DNA of 62,126 bases from Stenotrophomonas terrae (GTDB lineage: Bacteria; Pseudomonadota; Gammaproteobacteria; Xanthomonadales; Xanthomonadaceae): contig NZ_LDJJ01000047.1 in NCBI RefSeq assembly GCF_001431465.1, positions 1 through 62,126 of the forward strand, written 5' to 3'. This document shows, one piece after another, positions 26,659 through 36,619 of this stretch (positions within the stretch are counted from its first letter, which is position 1; each line of letters opens with the position of its first letter). The translations under genes and the position numbers were made by a program. A model generated the notes under the pieces. The model worked only from the letters and a program-made list of their open reading frames with translations, did not search any database and was not told the origin of the DNA.

Positions 26659-27183
26659 TTATTTCTTCTTCGGCGCAATCATCATGACCATCTGCCGGCC
26701 TTCCAGGCGCGGACGGGACTCGATCACGATGTCCTCACCCAGATCAGCCTCGATCCGGTTGGCCATTTCGCGACCCAGTTCCTGATGGCTCATTTCGCGG
26801 CCACGGAAGCGGATGTTGACCTTGATCTTGTCGCCCTCTTCGAGGAAACCGCGCATCTTGCGCAGCTTGATCTGGTAGTCGCCCTCGTCCGTTACCGGAC
26901 GGAACTTCACTTCCTTGATCTCGACCTGCTTGGTCTTCTTCTTGGCCTCGTTGGCCTTCTTCTGCGCTTCGAACTTGAACTTGCCGAAGTCCATGATCTT
27001 GCAGACCGGCGGATCGGCCTGCGGCTGGATCTCAACCAGATCAAGACCTTCGTCTTCGGCCATCGACAGCGCCTCGTCGCGCGTGAGCACGCCAATCATT
27101 TCACCATCACTACCGATCACGCGCACGCGCGGAACGCGGATTTCCTGGTTGCGACGGTTCTGTTTGTTGTCAGGGATACTGAT
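26659..27183 (-). CDS. infC: Translation initiation factor IF-3, AUC start
   Basis: 174 residues if translation begins at ATC 27183 (reads [16 protein letters not shown] as written, initiator Met in the protein). GGAG lies 8 nt upstream, ideal spacing, and no ATG, GTG or TTG in frame gives a full N domain. IF-3 sequences from Xanthomonadaceae carry this N terminus. The N domain (to about 80), lysine-rich linker ([13 protein letters not shown]) and C domain ([19 protein letters not shown]) are all present. E. coli infC uses AUU, which lets IF-3 repress its own translation; the AUC here should work the same way. It lies about 70 bp after thrS. Confidence 0.95.
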   Translation of the reverse strand: MSIPDNKQNRRNQEIRVPRVRVIGSDGEMIGVLTRDEALSMAEDEGLDLVEIQPQADPPVCKIMDFGKFKFEAQKKANEAKKKTKQVEIKEVKFRPVTDEGDYQIKLRKMRGFLEEGDKIKVNIRFRGREMSHQELGREMANRIEADLGEDIVIESRPRLEGRQMVMMIAPKKK

Positions 27184-27251
27184 ATTGCAATCTCCAAGTG
27201 GATTAGTACCGGCCCTGCGGAGTGTCCGCCGGGGCCGGGGCCCTACTTACT

Positions 27252-29156
27252 TCAATGTTTCAATTCTGCCTGCAGCCGCTCGACGAAGGCCTGAACCGAC
27301 ATCGAACCAAGGTCTTCACCGGACCGCGTGCGTACCGCCACGGCCCCGTTCTCCTTCTCGCGGTCACCCACGACCAGCAGATACGGCACCCGCTGCAGCG
27401 TATGCTCGCGAATCTTATAGCCGATCTTTTCGTTGCGCAAATCGGCGTCAACCCGGAAGCCTTGATTTGCAAGGCTTTTGCGAACTTCGTCGACGTAATC
27501 GGCCTGGGCGTCGGTGATATTGGCCACCACCACCTGCACCGGCGCCAGCCAGGTCGGGAACGCGCCGGCATGCTGTTCGATCAAAATGCCCAGGAAACGC
27601 TCCATCGAGCCGACAATCGCCCGGTGCAGCATCACCGGATGGCGCTTCTGGCTGTTCTCGTCCACGTATTCAGCACCGAGACGGCCCGGCATCATGAAGT
27701 CGACCTGCATGGTGCCCAGCTGCCAGGTACGGCCGATGGCATCCTTCAGGTGGTACTCGATCTTCGGGCCGTAGAACGCACCCTCGCCCGGCAGCTCCTG
27801 CCACTCCACGCCGCAGCTGGACAGCGCGGTGCGCAGCGCGCCCTCGGCCTTGTCCCAGGTCTCGTCGTCGCCCAGACGCGACTCCGGACGCAGCGCGATC
27901 TTGATCTGGATTTCTTCAAAGCCAAACGCCTTGTACACCGCCAGCGCCTGCTGGTGGAAGGCCGTCACTTCGGCTTCGACCTGGCTCTCGGTGCAGAAGA
28001 TGTGGCCATCGTCCTGGGTGAAGCCGCGCACGCGCAGGATGCCGTGCAGCGCGCCCGACGGCTCGTTGCGATGGCAGGCACCAAACTCGCCGTAACGGAT
28101 CGGCAGGTCGCGGTAGCTGTGCAGGCCCTGGTTGAACAACTGCACGTGACCCGGGCAGTTCATCGGCTTCAGCGCATAGGTGCGCTTCTCCGATTCGGTG
28201 AAGAACATATTGTCCTGGTAGTTGTCCCAGTGACCGGACTTCTTCCACAGGCTCACGTCAAGGATCTGCGGGCAGCGCACTTCGCCGTAGCCGCTCTGAC
28301 GGTACACGTTGCGCATGTACTGCTCGACGACCTGCCAGATCGACCAGCCCTTCGGATGCCAGAACACCAGGCCCGGCGCTTCTTCCTGCAGGTGGAACAG
28401 GTCCTGCTGCTTGCCGATGCGGCGATGGTCGCGCATTTCGGCTTCTTCGATGCGCTTGATGTAAGCCTCAAGCTGCTTCTTGTCGGCCCATGCGGTGCCG
28501 TAGATGCGCTGCAGCTGCTCGTTCTTGGCATCGCCGCGCCAATACGCACCGGAGATGCGCGTCAGCTTGAAAGACTTCAGGAAACGGGTATTCGGCACGT
28601 GCGGGCCACGGCACATGTCCACGTATTCCTGGTGGTAGTACATGCCCATCGCGCTGATGTCGTCGGACATGTCTTCGATCAGGCGCAGCTTGTAGTCCTC
28701 GCCACGCGCCTTGAAGATCTCAACCACTTCCGCACGCGGGGTGACCTTCTTGACGACGTCATAGTCCTGCGCGATCAGCTCGCCCATGCGCTTTTCGATC
28801 GCCGCCATGTCTTCCGGCGTGAACGGGCGCTCGTTGTAGATGTCGTAGTAGAAGCCTTCGGCGATGACCGGGCCGATCACCATCTTGGCCTCCGGGTACA
28901 ACTGCTTCACCGCATGACCTACCAGGTGAGCGCAGGAGTGGCGGATGATTTCCACGCCCTCCTCGTCCTTGGCGGTGATGATGCGCAGCGAGGCGTCGTG
29001 GTCGATCACGTCGCTGGCATCAACCAGCACGCCATCCACGGCACCGGCAATGGTGGCCTTGGCCAGACCCGCACCGATGGACTGGGCAACGTCCATGACG
29101 CTGACCGGGTTTTCGAACTGACGGACGCTGCCGTCTGGGAGAGTGATGTTGATCAT
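27252..29156 (-). CDS. thrS: Threonyl-tRNA synthetase
   Basis: 634 residues. Domains: TGS (1-62, [14 protein letters not shown]), editing domain with [17 protein letters not shown] (HxxxH), class II catalytic core with zinc ligands ([25 protein letters not shown]) and C-terminal anticodon domain. The start at 29156 matches the family N terminus. First gene of the thrS-infC-rpmI-rplT-pheST-ihfA-merR block. A leader peptide with adjacent Thr codons and an intrinsic terminator lie upstream. Confidence 0.98.
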   Translation of the reverse strand: MINITLPDGSVRQFENPVSVMDVAQSIGAGLAKATIAGAVDGVLVDASDVIDHDASLRIITAKDEEGVEIIRHSCAHLVGHAVKQLYPEAKMVIGPVIAEGFYYDIYNERPFTPEDMAAIEKRMGELIAQDYDVVKKVTPRAEVVEIFKARGEDYKLRLIEDMSDDISAMGMYYHQEYVDMCRGPHVPNTRFLKSFKLTRISGAYWRGDAKNEQLQRIYGTAWADKKQLEAYIKRIEEAEMRDHRRIGKQQDLFHLQEEAPGLVFWHPKGWSIWQVVEQYMRNVYRQSGYGEVRCPQILDVSLWKKSGHWDNYQDNMFFTESEKRTYALKPMNCPGHVQLFNQGLHSYRDLPIRYGEFGACHRNEPSGALHGILRVRGFTQDDGHIFCTESQVEAEVTAFHQQALAVYKAFGFEEIQIKIALRPESRLGDDETWDKAEGALRTALSSCGVEWQELPGEGAFYGPKIEYHLKDAIGRTWQLGTMQVDFMMPGRLGAEYVDENSQKRHPVMLHRAIVGSMERFLGILIEQHAGAFPTWLAPVQVVVANITDAQADYVDEVRKSLANQGFRVDADLRNEKIGYKIREHTLQRVPYLLVVGDREKENGAVAVRTRSGEDLGSMSVQAFVERLQAELKH

Positions 29157-29242
29157 GGGGTCACCAAAGGTCACGGCCCGCCGGGCGGGCTGGAAACTAC
29201 GCCAACAGGCGCAGCTTCAAGGGAGTTCATGGGAATCGGAGC

Positions 29243-29268
29243 AATAAAAAAGCGCCACGACGGCGCCT
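29243..29268 (-). terminator. Candidate attenuator in the thrS leader
   Basis: GCGCC-GTCGT-GGCGC followed by TTTTTTATT on the minus strand, about 87 nt before the thrS ATG and 24 nt after the stop codon of an 8-codon ORF. As a terminator inside the leader of a synthetase gene, it suggests regulated read-through. Confidence 0.6.
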
Positions 29269-29291
29269 GGCATCAGGGCGGTGGCGGCAAA

Positions 29292-29318
29292 TCAGCAATG
29301 GGCGATGGTAGTGCTCAT
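29292..29318 (-). CDS. Candidate thrS leader peptide MSTTIAHC
   Basis: ATG AGC ACT ACC ATC GCC CAT TGC TGA: eight codons with two adjacent Thr codons, ending 24 nt before the terminator hairpin. The arrangement matches ribosome-mediated attenuation, where slow Thr codons would favour read-through. The ribosome binding site is weak (GAG at about 11 nt), and I could not establish an antiterminator pairing. Confidence 0.4.
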   Translation of the reverse strand: MSTTIAHC

Positions 29319-29440
29319 GTCACACGCTCGGCCGACGCTTTGCGCGGGCCACCTTGGCTGCCGAAGGGGTTACTGGAGTGATATTAAACCAATCCGGCAC
29401 AGACCGCCTCCGCCGCAGGCCCCGGCTTCGTCCGAAAACC

Positions 29441-29466
29441 AAAAAACCCGGCCTGGGCCGGGTTTT
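29441..29466 (-). terminator. Terminator of the downstream tRNA-Val
   Basis: AACCCGGCC/GGCCGGGTT with T-rich flank on both strands; on the minus strand it follows the tRNA-Val at 29490-29564. Confidence 0.8.
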
Positions 29467-29489
29467 TCATCGCCACTTTCCAGTGAAAG

Positions 29490-29564
29490 TGGTGGGCGGT
29501 ACAGGGTTCGAACCTGTGACCCCTACCATGTCAAGGTAGTGCTCTACCGCTGAGCTAACCGCCC
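29490..29564 (-). tRNA. tRNA-Val (GAC anticodon), copy 1
   Basis: 75 nt with encoded CCA, acceptor GGGCGGT/ACCGCCC, D arm TAGCTCAGCGGTAGAGC, anticodon loop TTGACAT giving GAC, and T arm CAGGTTCGAACCTG. Confidence 0.97.
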
Positions 29565-29636
29565 GCTTTGAAACCTATCCACGCTGCCAGGGCCAAACCC
29601 ACCCCTACCGCAACGCGTAACATCATCCGGAAACAC

Positions 29637-29660
29637 AAAGCCCGGCCTGCGCCGGGCTTT
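29637..29660 (-). terminator. Terminator-like hairpin between the two tRNA-Val genes
   Basis: AAAGCCCGGC and GCCGGGCTTT form a perfect 10-bp stem after the tRNA-Val at 29682-29756. The stem's own T residues follow in either direction. Confidence 0.65.
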
Positions 29661-29681
29661 CGTCGCCACTTCCCGAGGAAG

Positions 29682-29756
29682 TGGTGGGCGGTACAGGGTT
29701 CGAACCTGTGACCCCTACCATGTCAAGGTAGTGCTCTACCGCTGAGCTAACCGCCC
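29682..29756 (-). tRNA. tRNA-Val (GAC anticodon), copy 2
   Basis: Identical in its mature sequence to the copy at 29490-29564. The two lie in tandem 117 bp apart with a hairpin between them, as after a local duplication. Confidence 0.97.
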
Positions 29757-29852
29757 TTCTCAGCAACAATTCTTCGCTGCGAGGGCGCGTATCTTAACCC
29801 TGCTCTTCACGAAGAACAACCGTTTTCTGGAAAAACTTCACAGCGGCGGATT

Positions 29853-31868
29853 TCAGCCCAGATTCGCCTCCTTCAGGCGATGGATCTGGTCACGAACGCG
29901 CGCGGCGTCCTCGAACTCGAGGTCGCGCGCGTGCTGGTACATCTGCTGCTCCAACTCCTTGAGGCGTGCAGCCAGCTTGGCCGGCTCCAGCGGCAGGTAA
30001 TCGCTCTCGGGCTCGGCCACGCGCCGACCCTTGCCCTTGGCGCCGGACTTGGGTGAGCCTTCGTCGTGCGCACCTTCCAGAATATCCACGATGGGCCGCA
30101 CCACCGACTGCGGCACGATGCCGTGCTCCTGGTTGTACTCGACCTGCTTCTGCCGACGCCGATCGGTCTCGTCAATGGCCGCCTGCATCGAACGGGTCAT
30201 CTTGTCGGCATACAGGATGGCCTTGCCGCGCACGTTACGCGCGGCGCGGCCGATGGTCTGGATCAGCGAGCCGGTGGAGCGCAGGAAGCCCTCCTTGTCC
30301 GCATCCAGGATCGCCACCAGCGACACCTCCGGCATATCCAAGCCTTCGCGCAGCAGGTTGATGCCGACCAGCACATCAAACTTGCCCAAGCGCAGGTCAC
30401 GGATGATTTCCACACGCTCCACCGTATCCACGTCCGAGTGCAGATAGCGCACGCGGATGCCGTGTTCGCTGAGGTATTCGGTGAGGTTCTCGGCCATGCG
30501 CTTGGTCAACGTGGTGACCAGCACGCGGTCGCCCATCTTGATGCGTTCATTGGCCTGCGACATCAGGTCGTCCACCTGGGTGCCGACCGGACGGATCTCC
30601 ACCTCCGGATCGATCAAGCCAGTCGGGCGCACCACCAGCTCGGTGATGTCGTTGCCGGACTCGCGCAGCTCGTAGGGACCAGGCGTGGCCGACACGTAGA
30701 TGGCACGCGGCGAGCGCGCCTCCCACTCCTCGAAACGCAGCGGGCGGTTATCCAGCGCCGATGGCAGTCGGAAGCCGAATTCGACCAGGGTTTCCTTGCG
30801 CGAACGGTCACCCTTGTACATCGCGCCGATCTGCGGAATGGTCACGTGCGACTCATCGATGACCAGCAGTGCATCCGGCGGCAGGTAGTCGAACAGGGTC
30901 GGCGGCGGCTCGCCCGGCGCCTTGCCGGTGAGATGCCGCGAATAGTTTTCGATGCCGTTGCAGTAGCCAACCTCGGCCATCATTTCCAGATCGTACTGGG
31001 TGCGCTGGGCCAGCCGCTGCGCCTCGACCAGCTTGTTCTGTGCGTACAGCTGCTCCAGCCGCTCCTTCAACTCGACCTTGATGGTCTCCACCGCCGCCAG
31101 CACCCGCTCGCGCGTGGTGGCGTAGTGGGTCTTGGGGTAGATGGTGTAGCGCTGCATCTTGCGCAGGCTTTCACCGGTGAGCGGGTCGAACATGCTGAGC
31201 TGCTCGATATCGCCATCGAACAGCTCGATACGCAGCGCCTCGCTGTCCAGCTCGGCCGGGAACACATCAATCACTTCGCCACGCACGCGGAAGGTACCGC
31301 GCTGCAACTCGTACTCGTTGCGGGTGTACTGCAGCTGGGTCAGGTGCTTGATCAGATCACGCTGATCAATGCGCTCGCCCTTGGACAGGATCAAGCGCAG
31401 CGACAGGTAGTCTTCCGGCGCGCCCAGGCCATAGATCGCCGACACCGTCGCCACCACGATGGCATCGGGACGCGACAACAGCGTCTTGGTTGCCGCAAGC
31501 CGCATCTGCTCGATGTGCTCGTTGATCGAACTGTCCTTCTCGATGAAGGTATCCGAGGACGGCACATAGGCTTCGGGCTGGTAGTAGTCGTAGTAGCTGA
31601 CGAAGTACTCCACCGCGTTATGCGGAAAGAACGCCTTGAATTCGCCGTAAAGCTGCGCCGCCAGAGTCTTGTTCGGCGCCATCACCAGAGTCGGGCGCTG
31701 CACCTGTTGCACCACGTTGGCGATGGTGTAGGTCTTGCCGGAACCGGTAACGCCCAGCAGGGTCTGCTTGGCGATGCCCGCTTCAAAGTTGGCCACCAGC
31801 TTTTCGATGGCAGCCGGCTGGTCGCCGGAGGGCGAATACGGCGATACGAGCTGGAAGCTGTCTGACAT
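29853..31868 (-). CDS. uvrB: Excinuclease ABC subunit B
   Basis: 671 residues. Helicase-like DNA damage verification subunit of nucleotide excision repair. Walker A GVTGSGKT near the N terminus, beta-hairpin tyrosines ([12 protein letters not shown]), DEAD-like DESH, motifs V/VI ([25 protein letters not shown]) and a C-terminal UVR/UvrC-binding domain ([24 protein letters not shown]). The start at 31868 (MSDSFQL) is the family start; an upstream extension has no similarity. I saw no LexA-like box upstream. Confidence 0.98.
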   Translation of the reverse strand: MSDSFQLVSPYSPSGDQPAAIEKLVANFEAGIAKQTLLGVTGSGKTYTIANVVQQVQRPTLVMAPNKTLAAQLYGEFKAFFPHNAVEYFVSYYDYYQPEAYVPSSDTFIEKDSSINEHIEQMRLAATKTLLSRPDAIVVATVSAIYGLGAPEDYLSLRLILSKGERIDQRDLIKHLTQLQYTRNEYELQRGTFRVRGEVIDVFPAELDSEALRIELFDGDIEQLSMFDPLTGESLRKMQRYTIYPKTHYATTRERVLAAVETIKVELKERLEQLYAQNKLVEAQRLAQRTQYDLEMMAEVGYCNGIENYSRHLTGKAPGEPPPTLFDYLPPDALLVIDESHVTIPQIGAMYKGDRSRKETLVEFGFRLPSALDNRPLRFEEWEARSPRAIYVSATPGPYELRESGNDITELVVRPTGLIDPEVEIRPVGTQVDDLMSQANERIKMGDRVLVTTLTKRMAENLTEYLSEHGIRVRYLHSDVDTVERVEIIRDLRLGKFDVLVGINLLREGLDMPEVSLVAILDADKEGFLRSTGSLIQTIGRAARNVRGKAILYADKMTRSMQAAIDETDRRRQKQVEYNQEHGIVPQSVVRPIVDILEGAHDEGSPKSGAKGKGRRVAEPESDYLPLEPAKLAARLKELEQQMYQHARDLEFEDAARVRDQIHRLKEANLG

Positions 31869-31894
31869 ATCGATGGCGCCTATACGGACTGCCC

Positions 31895-31900
31895 AGTATA
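31895..31900 (-). promoter_or_regulatory. Candidate -10 box of uvrB
   Basis: TATACT on the minus strand, 26 bp before the uvrB ATG. The -35 region is poor (GC-rich), so confidence is limited. Confidence 0.35.
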
Positions 31901-32025
31901 GCCCCGCCATCCCTGCACCCCGATCACGCACAAGCCTGACCTTCCAGAGCAGCCGTTGCCGAAGGCGAAGCCTGCCCTACCACAGGATGATCATCCCGCG
32001 GCACCCGCGCAGCCACAGGCCGAAC

Positions 32026-32571
32026 ATGAACCAACCCAGCACAGCCACGCCTCATGCCATGCGCGGCCTTACGCTGCTGGAGGCCACCATGGTCATGGCG
32101 ATTGGCCTGATTCTCGGCGCTATCACCCTACCCCACATGCTGAAACTGACGGAAAAACAACGTGCCATCAGCTCCGCGAACCTGTTGGTCAGCCATATCG
32201 CCCTCGCGCGCAATCACGCCGTGACCCAGCGCCGCGTCGCCACACTCTGCCCATCCTCGGACGGCACCAGCTGCCGTGCGGACAACAACTGGAGCCTTGG
32301 CTGGCTGGTGATGGATTCAGCGCCAAACCCTGCAGCCACTGCACGCTCAGCTCGGATCCTGATGACAGCACAACTACCCGCCAATACCCGGGTTCACATT
32401 TACAGCAACAAAGGCCGTACGCGCTTGCGCTATCTTCCCGATGGGCGCAGCACCGGCGCTAACACAAGCTTCCGCATCTGCACCTCAGGCGCCATGTCGA
32501 GCAAAATCGTGGTCAGTAACGGCGGCCGCGTCCGCAGCGAAGCCACCCCAGTCGGTACAAGCTGCCACTGA
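32026..32571 (+). CDS. GspH/FimT-type pseudopilin, solitary
   Basis: 181 residues. A prepilin leader ends at Gly (MRG-LTLLEATMVMAIGLIL), with +5 Glu and a hydrophobic N-terminal helix, then a GspH/FimT domain with Cys pairs (ATLCPSSDGTSC, FRICTSG). It should be processed by PilD and join the type IV pilus or a type II secretion pseudopilus. It stands alone between uvrB and tRNA-Asn, apart from the main minor-pilin operon. Leu at +1 instead of Phe is unusual. The start could also be 32059, which would leave a 3-residue leader. Confidence 0.8.
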   Translation: MNQPSTATPHAMRGLTLLEATMVMAIGLILGAITLPHMLKLTEKQRAISSANLLVSHIALARNHAVTQRRVATLCPSSDGTSCRADNNWSLGWLVMDSAPNPAATARSARILMTAQLPANTRVHIYSNKGRTRLRYLPDGRSTGANTSFRICTSGAMSSKIVVSNGGRVRSEATPVGTSCH

Positions 32572-32593
32572 CAACGCACTCGAGCGAAGGGTG

Positions 32594-32622
32594 TTGCACA
32601 CGTTCGCTCATCTACCTATAAT
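32594..32622 (+). promoter_or_regulatory. Promoter of tRNA-Asn
   Basis: TTGCAC (32594-32599), 17 nt, then a perfect TATAAT (32617-32622), followed by a GC-rich discriminator (GCGCC), typical of stringently controlled stable-RNA promoters. The tRNA begins 11 nt later. The promoter starts inside the gap after the pseudopilin stop. Confidence 0.85.
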
Positions 32623-32632
32623 GCGCCTCCCC

Positions 32633-32709
32633 GCCCGAATAGCTCAGCCGGTTAGAGCACTTGACTGTTAATCAGGGGGTCGTTGGTTCGAGTCCAACTT
32701 CGGGCGCCA
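32633..32709 (+). tRNA. tRNA-Asn (GTT anticodon)
   Basis: 77 nt with encoded CCA. Acceptor GCCCGAA/TTCGGGC, D arm TAGCTCAGCCGGTTAGAGC, anticodon stem TTGAC/ with loop TGTTAAT (anticodon GTT), T arm TTGGTTCGAGTCCAA. Confidence 0.97.
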
Positions 32710-32713
32710 AAAA

Positions 32714-32740
32714 AAAACCTGCCATCGGCAGGTTTTTTTG
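32714..32740. terminator. Bidirectional terminator between tRNA-Asn and pilE
   Basis: CCTGCC-atc-GGCAGG flanked by A8 and T7. It can stop the tRNA transcript on the plus strand and the pilin operon on the minus strand. A perfect CGAAGGGGAGTTGC inverted repeat (about 32755-32786) lies between it and the pilE stop. Confidence 0.9.
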
Positions 32741-32790
32741 TGCGCGAAACATAGCGAAGGGGAGTTGCAGCGCAACTCCCCTTCGGCCGA

Positions 32791-33207
32791 TCAAAAACAC
32801 TTGGTCGGCGCACCGCTATCCGAGCCAGTAACACTCTTTACGCCTTGCGACGTCACCTTGAGCGTCCCGCACTTGACATCCTTGGTCTCCTGCAAGCCTT
32901 TGGGGACAGCCTGCAGCGTGTAAGAACGTGCGGCAGGATCGCCGTCAAAACCGATGGTGTAGAAATTGTCCAAACCATTACCACACTGACTCACTGCCGC
33001 CCCCACATAGGTCAGGTTGGTCGTGAAATAGCGCTCGGCCATCTGCGCCGACTCCAGCAGGCACGCCGAAGCCGCCGCACGCCGCGTCTTGACAACGTGG
33101 TTCTGGTAGCTCGGATAGGCGATCGCCGCCAACACCGCGATAATCAACACCACGATCATGATTTCTACGAGCGTGAAGCCACGCTGCCGATGCATCAACT
33201 GCTTCAT
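32791..33207 (-). CDS. pilE: Type IV minor pilin PilE
   Basis: 138 residues. Short leader (MKQLMHRQRG) cut before FTLVEIMIVVLIIAVLAAIAYP, with +5 Glu, then a globular domain and a C-terminal disulphide region (DVKCGTLKV...PTKCF). Last gene of the fimT-pilVWXY1E operon. Start 33207 has a GGGGGCGGGA ribosome binding site; ATG 33219, overlapping the pilY1 stop by 1 nt, is an alternative that lengthens the leader by four residues. Confidence 0.9.
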   Translation of the reverse strand: MKQLMHRQRGFTLVEIMIVVLIIAVLAAIAYPSYQNHVVKTRRAAASACLLESAQMAERYFTTNLTYVGAAVSQCGNGLDNFYTIGFDGDPAARSYTLQAVPKGLQETKDVKCGTLKVTSQGVKSVTGSDSGAPTKCF

Positions 33208-33218
33208 TCCCGCCCCCA

Positions 33219-36200
33219 TCAGTTATTAATGATTTCACGCCAGGACACGCGACCCACATTACGCGTCTCACGCACATTGACCTTGGCCCGACCACCACTG
33301 GAGCCACCCAGCACCGCGATGCCACGCAGCACGTCCGCCAGGGTCGGCATACCCACGCCGAGATCGACCGAGCCGATAGGCAGCTTGGTATCGCCATTGG
33401 TCAATACTTCATCGGTATAGCTGCCATCACCGTTGAGATCGAACAGGGAAGGCCCGGTGCTGGTGCCGGTGTAAGCATCAAGTGCATTCAGATAGCCCCT
33501 GCCGTCTGGCTGGCAGGCTTCGGAAGTCGGAATGACGCTGGAAACGATCAATACGTCTCCAACCATCTGCGAATCACTGACTACACGCTCACCCTGCGCG
33601 GTGGAACCACTGGTACCCGGCTGAAGCAGATCCACAAACCAGCCCTTCGAGCCCATCGGCAATGCTGCCTTGGGCTCAAACGAACGCACCGGATAGCCAC
33701 CATAACTGCCACCGACAACCACGCTGCGCCCGGTCAAGTTGGCATTGTCACCGCGACGCGCCTTGGCCGAACCGTCATCAATGATGCCGTACAGCGTCTG
33801 CACACTCTTGTTGCTCATATCACCAACCGTCATCAGGCGACCGGTGCCGAACATCACCCAGGTCTGATAGGTGGTCGGATGCATCGAGATACTCAGACCC
33901 GAGGTGATCGGCTGAGCCGTACCCGAAGAATCAACCGCCTGGAACAACGGCGCCCCGCCCGACACGACCCAGCTCGAGGCGGCAGCAGCAGAGATGTCGA
34001 ATTTCCAGACATTGCCCAGCATGTCGCCGCCGTAGACATAATCAACAGTGCCATTGCCATCAGCGTCCCAGCCAGTGGGCGCAAACAGGCCGTTGGAGTT
34101 GACATCACCAGCCACCCCCGAGCCGACCCCGGTATCAATCTCCTTGATCAGGGCTCCCGTTTGCAGGTCATACATCATCAGCACCGCATGGCCATTCGTG
34201 CTGTTGATGCCATTGGCCACGATGACCGCCGTTGAGCCATCATTGAGCTTGGCAATGACGGGGCGCGACTGCACCAGACCCATATTTGCACTGGACGCAC
34301 TGGTTTCCCATTTGTAGCTGCGTGCACCGAAGTTCGCCGGATCAGTCACATCCAGCGCAAACAAGCCTTTGCCACCCTTGCCAAGCGCACCGACAAGCAC
34401 ATTCTGGTCAGGTGTCTGCGCACGCGTTGAGACCACCATCGGCCCATCGACGAAGAACCGATGTGCGTAGTCCGGCCGGCTGATCTGCCCCAGGTTTGTC
34501 CAGTTGATACCACTGGGAATGAACGTGAACAGCTCGCTGCCATTGACGGCATTGATCGCATGCAACATGCCATCGTTGGCACCGACATAAATCGTCTCCG
34601 TATCTTTTACATAGGCCGGAGATGAATTCACCACGTCGCCAAACAGATAGTTGCGGTTGCGCAGGGTGCCGCCCTGGCTCTGCTCGAGGTTGCGGGCGCC
34701 AGCGATGTACGCCGCGTTGTCGGCCGCCGTTACCGGGTAGTCGTTAACACCCGTGCGTGCCAAGGCTGTCAACTGATCGGCAGTTGCTCCTGCAGGAAAC
34801 ACCGTGCCTGCAGTACCAGTACTACTGAATACCTTGCGATTGGTGGTCGGAACACCCTCGGAAGCGCGCCAGGTGGGATCTGAAGAAACAACCTGATTGG
34901 CTATTGCATAAGCGGCAACCTGGCCCGTCCAGACACCCGAGATATAACTGGCCTGGAACACCTTTGCACCGGTATCCAGCGAGGTCGAATTGGCGCTCAC
35001 ATTCGAGAATGAGCCGATCCGCTCGGTAATGGCAGCCAAGGCGTTGGAGAGACCGCGTGCAAATGCCTCCGGGTCGCCCGCAGAAACAAACTGCCCCCGT
35101 CCATTGACCGCGGCATGCAAAAGATCGTCAATACGATCCCCGTCCTCATCGTCGTTCGGATTGGGCCAGGAACTGAAATTGGCAGGAACTTCAGCCACGC
35201 TCTTGAAGCCGGTGTTACCGGCAAGACCGATCGCGATGCCGAAGGTAACCATATGCTGCCAGAAACCCGGGTCGGAACCATTGGTCGGCACATCATTGGT
35301 CAGGTCGGTACGCAGATCATTCTTCCAATAGCGCATCGCCACGTCAGCCAGCGTGTCGGACGCAGAACTGGCATACGGCGCGCCCTTCAAATATTGATAG
35401 GACCGATCACCCGGGCCGGTAATTTTCAGGCCGTCCTGATTATCCTGTTCACCTGGCAATCCACTGAGATTATTCCAATAGCCATCAGTCGTCAGAATCG
35501 TGAAATTCTGCCGGCAAGAATACTGATCTCTTGCAGCTTCCGGCCCATAAGCGCCACCACTGGCATTGTCGGAAAAATAACGTCCGGCATTGTCCAAGGC
35601 GCCATGCAAGGGAGTGCCATTGAAGCCAATGGTGCCGTACAGACGCGCATACCAACGACTACGGTTGTTGTTGTCACCCGTGACACCGTTGGGATCCGAA
35701 AAAATTCCGTTGTTGTAGTTGACCGGAATCGGACTGGCCTGCGTTGGCCAGTTGGTGGTGGTAGTACTGCCGTTACGACCCCAGATCGTCCGATAACCAA
35801 CGCGTACGTTCTGCCCCAACTTACTGAACGCAACACCGGCACCTGCCTTTGCTGCCTTCATGCGGGTGCGATGATAGGAAAACCACGTTGCGTAGTTGGT
35901 TCTCTCAGCAGCCTCGTTGCGGGTAGTGGTGGGCGTTACGTACTCACAAGAACCCCATTCATTGTTTTTGTTACCACAGCCGCGATTGGCCTGACCCACC
36001 ACCCGGGTGCCGTACTGGCTGCGCACCACCCGACCATCGGTGTGAATCTGGTAGCGGTAGTAATTCGCCTGATTATTCAGATAGGTGGACGCTGTCTGCG
36101 TCGTATCCTTGGGCACGTAAAAGGTCTGGGTGCCACCACACACCTCGGTGCCACTATTGGTTGTGCCACTGGTGGCGTCGTCATTCTTGTTGTACTTGCG

Positions 36201-36611
36201 GCAGCTGCCTGTATCAGCCAGATCAATCGTGGCATTACCCACGATATTAAAATCGGCATAGACGGCGCTGTAACTGGTGCCGCCCGTCATCAACCCACCA
36301 TCGGCACTTTGCCAGGGCAGATAGGTACGGGAAGGATCGTAGTAAACCGTATTGATGGTGTAGGCGCGGCCGGCGAAGCCCGAGATTGAATTGGCCGGCA
36401 TGGCATCAAATGCCATGGAGCCCGAATCGTCGAGAATGAACAGCACATTGGGGGCGACCCGCGTTTCAGTGGTCAACGGGTCGTTCGGCAGCACGATTCC
36501 GGCACTGGCCGGCAGCGCCAACAGTGTCACTGCAAACGCCAGAGCTCCAGGAGCAAGTTTGGACAACCCGTCCGCGCACTGGCTACGCTTGGTTTGAATA
36601 TGAGTTTTCAT
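33219..36611 (-). CDS. pilY1: Type IV pilus tip adhesin PilY1
   Basis: 1130 residues. Signal peptide (ends about 37, PASA-G), von Willebrand A-like N-terminal half with a MIDAS sequence DDSGSM (61-66), and C-terminal PilC/PilY1 beta-propeller with Ca-binding loops (WDADGNGTVDYVYGGD near 850; FDLNGDGSYTDEV near the end). PilY1 caps the pilus tip, needs the minor pilins for assembly and senses surfaces in related bacteria. The start ATG 36611 follows GAGG, which overlaps the pilX stop. The large N-terminal half differs most among strains. Confidence 0.93.
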   Translation of the reverse strand: MKTHIQTKRSQCADGLSKLAPGALAFAVTLLALPASAGIVLPNDPLTTETRVAPNVLFILDDSGSMAFDAMPANSISGFAGRAYTINTVYYDPSRTYLPWQSADGGLMTGGTSYSAVYADFNIVGNATIDLADTGSCRKYNKNDDATSGTTNSGTEVCGGTQTFYVPKDTTQTASTYLNNQANYYRYQIHTDGRVVRSQYGTRVVGQANRGCGNKNNEWGSCEYVTPTTTRNEAAERTNYATWFSYHRTRMKAAKAGAGVAFSKLGQNVRVGYRTIWGRNGSTTTTNWPTQASPIPVNYNNGIFSDPNGVTGDNNNRSRWYARLYGTIGFNGTPLHGALDNAGRYFSDNASGGAYGPEAARDQYSCRQNFTILTTDGYWNNLSGLPGEQDNQDGLKITGPGDRSYQYLKGAPYASSASDTLADVAMRYWKNDLRTDLTNDVPTNGSDPGFWQHMVTFGIAIGLAGNTGFKSVAEVPANFSSWPNPNDDEDGDRIDDLLHAAVNGRGQFVSAGDPEAFARGLSNALAAITERIGSFSNVSANSTSLDTGAKVFQASYISGVWTGQVAAYAIANQVVSSDPTWRASEGVPTTNRKVFSSTGTAGTVFPAGATADQLTALARTGVNDYPVTAADNAAYIAGARNLEQSQGGTLRNRNYLFGDVVNSSPAYVKDTETIYVGANDGMLHAINAVNGSELFTFIPSGINWTNLGQISRPDYAHRFFVDGPMVVSTRAQTPDQNVLVGALGKGGKGLFALDVTDPANFGARSYKWETSASSANMGLVQSRPVIAKLNDGSTAVIVANGINSTNGHAVLMMYDLQTGALIKEIDTGVGSGVAGDVNSNGLFAPTGWDADGNGTVDYVYGGDMLGNVWKFDISAAAASSWVVSGGAPLFQAVDSSGTAQPITSGLSISMHPTTYQTWVMFGTGRLMTVGDMSNKSVQTLYGIIDDGSAKARRGDNANLTGRSVVVGGSYGGYPVRSFEPKAALPMGSKGWFVDLLQPGTSGSTAQGERVVSDSQMVGDVLIVSSVIPTSEACQPDGRGYLNALDAYTGTSTGPSLFDLNGDGSYTDEVLTNGDTKLPIGSVDLGVGMPTLADVLRGIAVLGGSSGGRAKVNVRETRNVGRVSWREIINN

Positions 36612-36619
36612 GTCAATCC

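Noticed and set aside
30066..31865. 599-codon open frame antisense to uvrB
   Set aside because: The uvrB helicase motifs on the other strand explain the open frame through codon bias.
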